Below the pieces are notes generated by a model, which did not search any database, was not told where the DNA came from, and was given only the letters and a program-made list of their open reading frames with translations. Positions 57,923-64,000 of a DNA stretch of 64,000 nt are shown in pieces. Position 1 is the first letter of the stretch. The number at the start of each line of letters is the position of its first letter. Source of the stretch: Bromus sterilis (taxonomy: Eukaryota > Streptophyta > Magnoliopsida > Poales > Poaceae). The stretch lies in the NCBI GenBank assembly GCA_950022295.1, contig OX465600.1, positions 1,178,001-1,242,000 of the forward strand, read 5' to 3'. A program made the translations under genes and the position numbers.

Positions 57923-58440
57923 GGCGAGATCGTGTGAGGGCTAGGCGGAGAAGGGGAGGACATCGCGCACAACCGCAACGTGTCCGCGCGGACTCAAATC
58001 GCCCCCAAATTTTGGCCGAAAAGGGATCACGACGGACCAAAAAATGGTCACTTGTCCATTTGCGTCGCCCTGTTAGACCACGATTTCGTCCGTGACGATC
58101 CAAACGGAGACCGGAGGATCAAAGTCGGACAAATGGGTCGCTCCTTTGGAAGCCATGAAGAGCAACATTGACCCCCGCAAATAAACGAGCAGTAAATCAT
58201 AAAGAAGTGAAATAGTACATTGTCAGCTACTTATTTGAAAGGAAAGAGAAAATAGATAGTTCATCATGAGCTGGCTAGCTTTCAGGCAGTAAACTAGAGA
58301 CCTTAGAAATTTGGATGCAACTAGCTGGCGCACGCGCGTCCAAACGCCTAATCGAGCGGCCTTCCCAATGAGGAAAGAACCACCCGTGTGCTGCTCTCTC
58401 CACTCAAAAAGGAAAAATCTTGTCAATATTGTTCCCACGT
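57923..58440. other. Leader of the remnant at 57,922, then spacer
   Basis: Up to about 58,180 the sequence is GC-rich, with GACGGACCAAAAAATGGTC and CGTCCGTGACGATCC motifs that look like transposon sub-terminal sequence. The rest is spacer without motif. Confidence 0.3.
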
Positions 58441-59952
58441 GCTACTTTGGGGTAAACCTGCACGTGCATTAATTTCGGATTTCACAAATTTTAAAAAACT
58501 ATAACTTTCGAACCGAGTAGCAAAATTTAGATTTCTTTTCACCGTTGGGTTTCTCGTGGCGAGTTCTTCAAAACTAGACCCCATATGAATAGGTTTCGAC
58601 GAACTTTGTTTTTTAAGCAACTTTGTGTGGTATGTAGGCAACTTTAATGCTATAATTAAGCAACTGTTCTTTTTTGTGTAATATGACTTGCTATTAGCTT
58701 GGTCTGTGTAAAATCAAAAAATGATACAAAATATGATATATCTTTAGTGCTAAATACAAACAACTTTATTGCACGATGAGTCCTTCAAAACTAGATCCCA
58801 TATGAATAGGGTCCGATGAACTTTTTTTAGCAACTTTGTGTGGTATATAGGCAACTTTAGTGTTATTAGTAAGCAACTCTTCTTGTTTGTCTAGTATGAC
58901 TTTCTATCATCTTAGCAACTGTTCTAACAAAACCAAGCAATTATCCTAGTAAACCAAGCAACTGTCCTATCAAAACTAAGCAACTATCCTAACAAAACCA
59001 AGCAACTGTCCTGGCAAATCCATGCAACTATATTATCAAAACACACAATGCATAATGTCTTAGCAAACCAAGCAACTGTCCTAACAAACCAAGAAGTTAT
59101 CTTAACAAAAAACAAACAACTTCAATAACAAAACCAAGCAACTATCCTAACAAAACAGAGCAACTGTTCTAACAAACAAAGCAACCTCCTAACAAATTTC
59201 CTATCATGGTTACTCAGTTGCTTCAGTTTTCTACTGTTGATGCTCGATTCGATACAATATTATTTAAGAAAGATCCAAAGTAACTGTTTCTAGCAAAAAA
59301 AAAACACAACTAGCCTAAAATTTCAAGCAACTGTATAACGGAAAACACAATATAAAAATGTTCAAGCAAAAACTAAGCAATTGTCCTAGCAAAACCAAGC
59401 AATTATCTTAGTAAATTCAAGCAACCACATTACCAAAAAATACAATGCAAACTATTCCTAGCAAATCAATCAACTGTCATAATAAAACCAAGCAACTATT
59501 CTAGCAAAACAAAACAACTATCCTAACAAAAAGCCAAATAACTATCCTAGCAAAAACCAAAGCAACTGTCATAGTAAAACCAATCAACTGTTCTAGCAAA
59601 ACAAAGAAACTATCCTAGCAAAAAACTTAACAACTATCCTAGCAAAAGCCAAAGCAACTGTCATAATAAAATCTTGCAACTGACATAATAAAACCAAGCA
59701 ACTATCCTAACATCTGTTATATGGAGGTAGTAATCAAGTTGATTTTATTTAACACAAAAGTTGCTTGTTTTAACAAAAATCATCAAAGCATGCTCATATG
59801 GGATCTAGTTTTGAAGATCTCATCGCGTGAAACCTAATGGTGAAAACGAATCTTCATTTTAATTCTCGGTTCAAAAGTTATAGCATTTTGAAAAAAAGTA
59901 AAACGAAATAAATATGTGAGTCAGCATGCGTGTAGGTATTACTCTCATCCGC
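58441..59952. mobile_element. Long-arm fold-back element enclosing a CAAGCAACT repeat array
   Basis: The left arm (58,451-58,610: ATTTCGGATTTCACAAATTTT, CTATAACTTTCGAACCGAG, TTCTTCAAAACTAGACCCCATATGA) is the inverse of the right arm (59,790-59,935: CATATGGGATCTAGTTTTGAAGA, CTCGGTTCAAAAGTTATAG, AAAACGAAATAAATAT). Arms are about 150 bp and diverged. A partial direct copy of the inner arm also occurs near 58,780-58,830. No transposase and no clear target duplication were found, so the type is unproven; long arms suggest a Mutator-related fold-back. Confidence 0.7.
58860..59705 (+). repeat. Degenerate tandem array, (A)AAACCAAGCAACTGTCCTAACA
   Basis: A unit of about 20-22 bp, CCAAGCAACT(G/A)TCCTA(A/G)CAAAA, is repeated roughly 35 times with much variation, including longer composite steps. 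Unit lengths are irregular and there are no unique spacers. It lies between the arms of the fold-back element. Confidence 0.8.
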
Positions 59953-60269
59953 ATGCAATACGTACTCTTGTCCGCATGTATAAAATCAGTTAGTTTGTCG
60001 TGTAGTGAGTGGCGCAGCTGCGCCTTTAAGCTAATGGATAGAAATTTAATGGTTCCTTAACCAAGGAAAGCAATAACAGAATTTATATTACAATAATGTG
60101 GACAGTATTCAACGGAACGATGGAAAATGGAAATGGGTACTCTGAGTTCGATGCACGCCAGGAAAACCCTCTAGGGACAAAAAACCTGGCGCGCCACCAA
60201 ACTAGCCTTATTACACACTGAGCAACCCAGTTTGACAAAATTAGACTTTTCGAAAACAAGTAAGCAGCA
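59953..60269. other. Spacer downstream of NLR2
   Basis: No gene or repeat structure recognised beyond short AT-rich runs. It may include the 3' UTR of the minus-strand NLR2. Confidence 0.3.
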
Positions 60270-60455
60270 TTAAGAACTTTTTTTTATTTTTGTAAAAACG
60301 TTTTTTTCTTTTTGCATGATGAGACACCCTGGTTTATTTGAGCATGTGAGACACTCTGGAACCTCAACCACCAGGCCACCCTGTATAAACATTTTTTCTT
60401 TTTGCATGATGTGTCCTCGACTTACAGTAGTCTTCGGTGCATACATAGTGTCCAC
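60270..60455 (-). CDS. NLR2, possible last exon
   Basis: TTTTACAG on the minus strand precedes GTGGACACTATG in phase 0, matching the donor at 60,626 (CTG/GTACGT). The tail would add about 61 residues and end KKIKKSS. Most of it reads through a short duplicated segment (the ATCATGCAAAAAGAAAAA stretch occurs twice), so the present C-terminus is probably a by-product of an insertion. Confidence 0.4.
   Translation of the reverse strand: MDTMYAPKTTVSRGHIMQKEKMFIQGGLVVEVPECLTCSNKPGCLIMQKEKNVFTKIKKSS
60300..60420 (-). repeat. Short direct repeats bracketing a tRNA-like 70-bp stretch
   Basis: TTTTTCTTTTTGCATGATG occurs at about 60,306-60,324 and again at about 60,394-60,412. Between them, on the minus strand, is GGTGGCCTGGTGGTTGAGG, which resembles a Pol III A box. 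No B box was found. This could be a very short or truncated SINE with a 19-bp duplication. Confidence 0.45.
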
Positions 60456-60626
60456 CTGTAAAATTACGCAAGAAATCAAGCATGTTTAGAAAAGGAAAAC
60501 AGGCATGCATGTACACGCATATATATAATCTGATACTCCTAGCTTTAGAAGATTATGCGTTATAGAACGATAATAAAGTTGGCTATAAAATATTAATGTG
60601 ATGAGTACACACACAGCAGTACGTAC

Positions 60627-62547
60627 CAGATCAGTTTTGACGACATGAAGGCTGGGACTGTTGGGATGTTGGTCCACTGCACGCTTCAGCGCTTCATGTA
60701 TTGCCTCAGTTTCACCGGTGGAGATGATTTCCACTTCCACTTTCTTAATTGAACGGAGATTCTTCAACGTTGATGCAACAAAGACATCGTCATAGTTAAC
60801 TTTGGCATTCTTCAAGGCTTGCATGTCGACTTTGAAATGAAGAAATTCCAGTTTCGGCATAGCTCCCTCTGAAAAACTGAATGTGGTGGACGTGTTAAAG
60901 CACCTCAGCTTGCGGAATGCACAGCCGCCCATGATGGTAGGGAAGATGTGCGACGGCAGCAGCAGCTCCAGACTGATGAGCTCTGGTAATATTCCAAGAT
61001 TATGCAGATCCCGCTCCTCCACAGCCTCCACATTTACCGACAAGTGTGAGAGCATTTGAGCTCGGTAGCCATAGATCCATGACGGAAGCGAAAACAATGT
61101 GGTGCTTATGTGCAACTCACGGACATCACGAGGTAAGTCAAAGTATTTCCAGCAGGTGGGTTCACCAGGGGATGATGACACACCCAGAAGCCTTAGGACT
61201 TTAATTTTCTCCAGCGTTCTTATAGACCACCCCAAATATCTCATCTCGTACTCATTCAACTTTTCAGTCCAAATCTCGAGCTCTCTCAGCTCTGCCAGTC
61301 TTCGCAGGCTTTGCACAAAGTCTTCCGAAAAGTGGACATCGCCCAGCCACAGCTCTTGTAAGGTTGCAGGAAAATCCATTACCGGAACTGCTGTGTCTTT
61401 ATCAATTCGCAGGCACTTGAGACTTCTTAGCTGAGAAACTCCCTGAGGCAATTCTTTCACCGTGGTTCCCCTCAAGTCCAGTGTTTGCAGATAAATCAGC
61501 TCACCAACGTCTTCCGGTAGCTTATGAATAGGTGTATTATATAGTCCGAGGTACCTCAACATATGTAACTTCCCCAGATGGTTGAGAAGATACGAGCGGC
61601 CTTTGAAGAAAGTGCATTCTTCCAGAGCAAGAACACGCACAACTCCAAATTTTGCAACCGGTAACTCGGTGACAAAGTGGAACCCAGTAGCATAAAAGGA
61701 CCTCAGGATTTCCAGGGCAGTGTACAACAGAGGGTCGCCCTTCTCCGTGGCCCCCATTTGGACTGCTATCCTGCGACCAGTGGGGTTCGGTTGCTTGTTG
61801 CCATCCAGTACGGTAACAAAGTTTACATCTGTTGACAGGGTACGGATCATATCCAGCACCAAACCATGGAGCCGGCAACCAGTTATGATGTGACGACGGG
61901 AGTCCACTATCGGCATGATAAGACTACTATGTATTAGCTCGCCCAAGATTATCTCTCCCTTCTCAAATAATCCTTCTTGTGCTTCTGGTTCTTCATGAAC
62001 TAGACCTTCCGCGACCCACTTCCAAATCAGTGTTTCTTTTTGGATTGCATAGTTTTCAGGGAATATGCTTAGATGCAATAAGAAAGTCCGCAGATAACTA
62101 GGTAGCTCATAATAGATAAGCAATAGTATCGCTCTTGTATTATCTTCAATGTGGTCATTGCCTTGACGCTGATTCGAAAAGCTGGTACTCTTGCACATGC
62201 TAAGCCAATCTACATGCACCTGAGACCAACAGTCTATTGGTTTCCCAGCCAACAGAACAGCCATTGTGATGATGGCTAATGGTACACCAGCACATGCGTG
62301 TAAAAGAGTTTCTGATTCCTTTGGCACACCAGCAGGGATATGCCGACCAAATAATCTTGTGTTGAATAGTTCTTCAGAGTGAGAATGTGATAGTGCTGTT
62401 AGCTTGTAAACTTCATTCGCCTTTGCAGCAATGTCGAGAATCCGAGTAGTTGTGACCACTACATTATCATGTTCATTTTCTATCAGAATATCTTTTATTA
62501 CTTCCCATGATTCTTCATGCCATATATCATCGACAACGAAGAAGTAC
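60627..62547 (-). CDS. NLR2, NB-ARC (from kinase-2) and LRR exon
   Basis: This is a 640-codon open exon of a coiled-coil-type plant NLR receptor. It starts after ATATACAG (acceptor at 62,548) with YFFVVDDIW (kinase-2), then VVVTTTR (RNBS-B), CAGVPLAIITMAVLLAG (GLPL) and LRTFLLHLSIFPENY...WKWVAEGLV (RNBS-D and winged helix). The MHD position reads LHG (about 61,863-61,871), so Asp is Gly. LRRs run from about 61,700 to 60,700 (for example LGKLHMLRYLGLYNTPIHKLP and LIYLQTLDLRGTTVKELP). The exon ends at a GTACGT donor (60,626). The P-loop and coiled-coil exons are not found between 62,548 and 64,000, so they lie further out or are lost. It faces away from NLR1 and is a different lineage by sequence. 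Confidence 0.85.
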
Positions 62548-62736
62548 CTGTATATATCACCAACACAAACACAAGAGCCATGAATAAACTAATCCATGTA
62601 GAGTACAATCCACAAAAGATAACACGCCAACCATGTAGATAAGAAACATAGAAGCCAGTGAGTGTGTTATCAGGTTGTTGCAATGCGGGTCTGCCGTGGA
62701 CACTATGAGGACGACACATTTTGGACTAGTGAAATA

Positions 62737-62804
62737 CTCCCTTTGTCCTAAATTACTTGATGCGAATTTGTCTAGTTATATCAAGTAATTTGGGACGGAG
62801 AGAG
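62737..62804. mobile_element. Stowaway MITE, 68 bp, in the NLR2 intron or upstream region
   Basis: TA-flanked; CTCCCTTTGTCCTAAATTACTTGAT pairs with ATCAAGTAATTTGGGACGGAGAGAG. It is a nearly perfect hairpin with a short loop, and is the least decayed MITE in the window. Confidence 0.9.
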
Positions 62805-62806
62805 TA

Positions 62807-63545
62807 TATGAATAGGATGACATTCAAATGAAGATCGATGACTATGATGGGGATGTTGAATTGTGATGACGATGCTGATTTCATATGATGACTATGACAT
62901 ACATATTATGACGATGAGGATTTCATACCCTTGGAGGATGACGGAGCTACTTCCAAGAGGAAACATGTGCTAAAGAAGGAATATGACAATGATGTAGCTT
63001 CCAGATGAACGTTAAACTTCCTAGATCCCAGACAATTCATGTGCAGTCTTGTAGAGCCACATTACGTGTGGAGGAAGAGGCTGCTGGAGATGATGATGAG
63101 GAGGATCAGCCACTTGTTTGGTCACCTCCACCGACAAATAAGAAATCCATGTTGATGGCCAATGGCATGCTACAAGCAGCTCCGAAGCCCAAGCCCAACC
63201 CCAAGCTTGTCCAAGGCAAAGACAAAAGTCAAGGAAAATGTTATCACAACTGCTAAAAAAAAGCGGAGGGCTCTAGATGCACCAGTTGTTGAGGAATAGG
63301 AAGATGTCCTCGCACATCTTAAGAAGCTTAGGCCCCAATTACCTTTCCATGATACTTCTCACCCGACGACAAAAAATATTAAGGTGAGGATAAGGCCTTA
63401 GATTCTAGAGAGCCAAGGATCCTTATGCCCTTAGAGCATGGAGGACAACCATTGATTTTTTGCTTTTTTACCAAAGAACATGATGATTTGTACGAGTCTT
63501 GCCTTCTTGATAATAAGACGCAAGTCAGTTATATGCGTTTGATAA
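62807..63545. other. Spacer upstream of NLR2; weak ORF only
   Basis: An 83-codon plus-strand ORF (63,005-63,256) has an acidic run (GDDDEEDQP) and a Lys/Pro run (KPKPNPK) but no known domain. It may be a piece of a transposon gene. The NLR2 P-loop was not found here on the minus strand. Confidence 0.3.
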
Positions 63546-63751
63546 TATAGGCATTACCTAGTCATTCGGTTTCACTATGTTTCTTAGTCGGTTCCACCGA
63601 ATTTCTCTCTGGATAGCTCAGTTTCATACTGAATTAATTTTGGAATTACCAAAGTGTCAATCGGTCTCACCGAGTAGAGGTGAAAAGTCTACTCGTGGCG
63701 GTTGCATCTACTTTGGAATTACCGAGTTTATTCAGTCGGTCACACCGACTG
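63546..63751 (+). repeat. Interspersed TCGGT(T/C)(T/C)CACCGA motifs
   Basis: Near-palindromic words TCGGTTCCACCGA, TCGGTCTCACCGA and TCGGTCACACCGA recur at about 63,580, 63,662 and 63,736, joined by (T/A)TTTTGGAATTACC(A/G)A. Such words are typical of a cereal repeat family. The block abuts the LINE tail. Confidence 0.5.
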
Positions 63752-63963
63752 AGATGGTTTGGGCATATCCAGCGTATGCCTTCTGAAGCGCCTGTGCATA
63801 TCGGGCGGTTAAGGCGTGCTGATAATGTCAGGAGAGGCCGGGGAGACCAAACTTGACTTGGGAGGAGTGTGTGAAGAGAGACCTGAAGGACTGGGCTATC
63901 AACAAAGATCTAGCTTTGGACAGGGGTGCGTGGAAGTTAGCTATCCACGTGCCAGAACCGTGA
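63752..63963 (+). pseudogene. LINE reverse-transcriptase ORF, C-terminal remnant
   Basis: The frame reads RWFGHIQRMPSEAPVHIGRL, then a basic RRGRGRPNLTWEECVKRD, and ends AIHVPEP followed by TGA at 63,961. This is the very conserved C-terminal end of plant LINE-type reverse transcriptases, past the catalytic part. Only about 70 codons are present, directly joined to unrelated repeat sequence on the left, so it is a fragment. Confidence 0.85.
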
Positions 63964-64000
63964 TTTGGTTACGATATCTTTTGGATTTCAGCTCTAGCCT

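Noticed and set aside
58860..59705. CRISPR-like array
   Set aside because: Units are degenerate and contiguous, without unique spacers, and the genome is a plant.
1..62547. NLR1 and NLR2 as a sensor-helper pair
   Set aside because: They lie about 48 kb apart in tail-to-tail orientation with many repeats between, share little sequence, and do not share a promoter as paired NLRs usually do.
63005..63256. First exon of NLR2
   Set aside because: It is on the opposite strand and shows no P-loop or coiled-coil motif.

Overview
This is nuclear DNA from a grass, most likely a large-genome Triticeae species (wheat, Aegilops or barley relatives). That is inferred from three things: large nested Ty1/copia elements with ~1.7-kb LTRs, many Stowaway MITEs with CTCCCTCCGT-like ends, and an Au-like SINE. 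Genes have plant-type GT-AG introns. There is nothing prokaryotic here. No database search was possible, so names rest on recognised motifs and on comparing repeats within the window.

Layout. (1) 1-12.5 kb: one NLR immune-receptor gene (+ strand) split by two DNA transposons. A 370-bp MITE sits in the NB-ARC exon, and an 8,271-bp MuDR-type MULE with 266-bp terminal inverted repeats, an open 1052-codon transposase frame and two passenger genes sits in a downstream exon. Both have perfect 9-bp target-site duplications, and the host reading frame is continuous across both. The NLR is unusual: a coiled-coil-like block and a second LRR block follow its first LRR. (2) 13-19.4 kb: repeat fragments, then an LRR receptor-kinase pseudogene (Xa21-type, non-RD) with several frameshifts and a 204-bp hAT-type MITE. 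(3) 21.1-22.3 kb: an mTERF gene (minus strand) with one apparent base missing. (4) 24.9-35.8 kb: a degenerate copia element (minus), one LTR of which holds a 2.4-kb non-autonomous LTR element. (5) 38.6-42.8 kb: a complete four-coding-exon PA-TM-RING (RMR-type) gene (minus), with a non-autonomous MULE near its promoter. (6) 46.0-54.5 kb: a younger copia element of the same family (plus), inserted in a Stowaway MITE. (7) 55-60 kb: SINE, Stowaway, fold-back elements and a repeat-associated gene remnant. (8) 60.3-62.5 kb: the 3' exons of a second NLR (minus). (9) The window ends in the 3' coding tail of a LINE.

The only fully intact-looking host gene is the RMR-type gene. The mTERF gene is one base from intact. 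NLR1 is open in all its parts but physically interrupted. The two copia copies lie in opposite orientation and bracket the RMR gene. The best candidates for something new are the NLR1 architecture, the frame-neutral transposon insertions in it (one with potential intron-like splice sites), and the apparently autonomous MULE.
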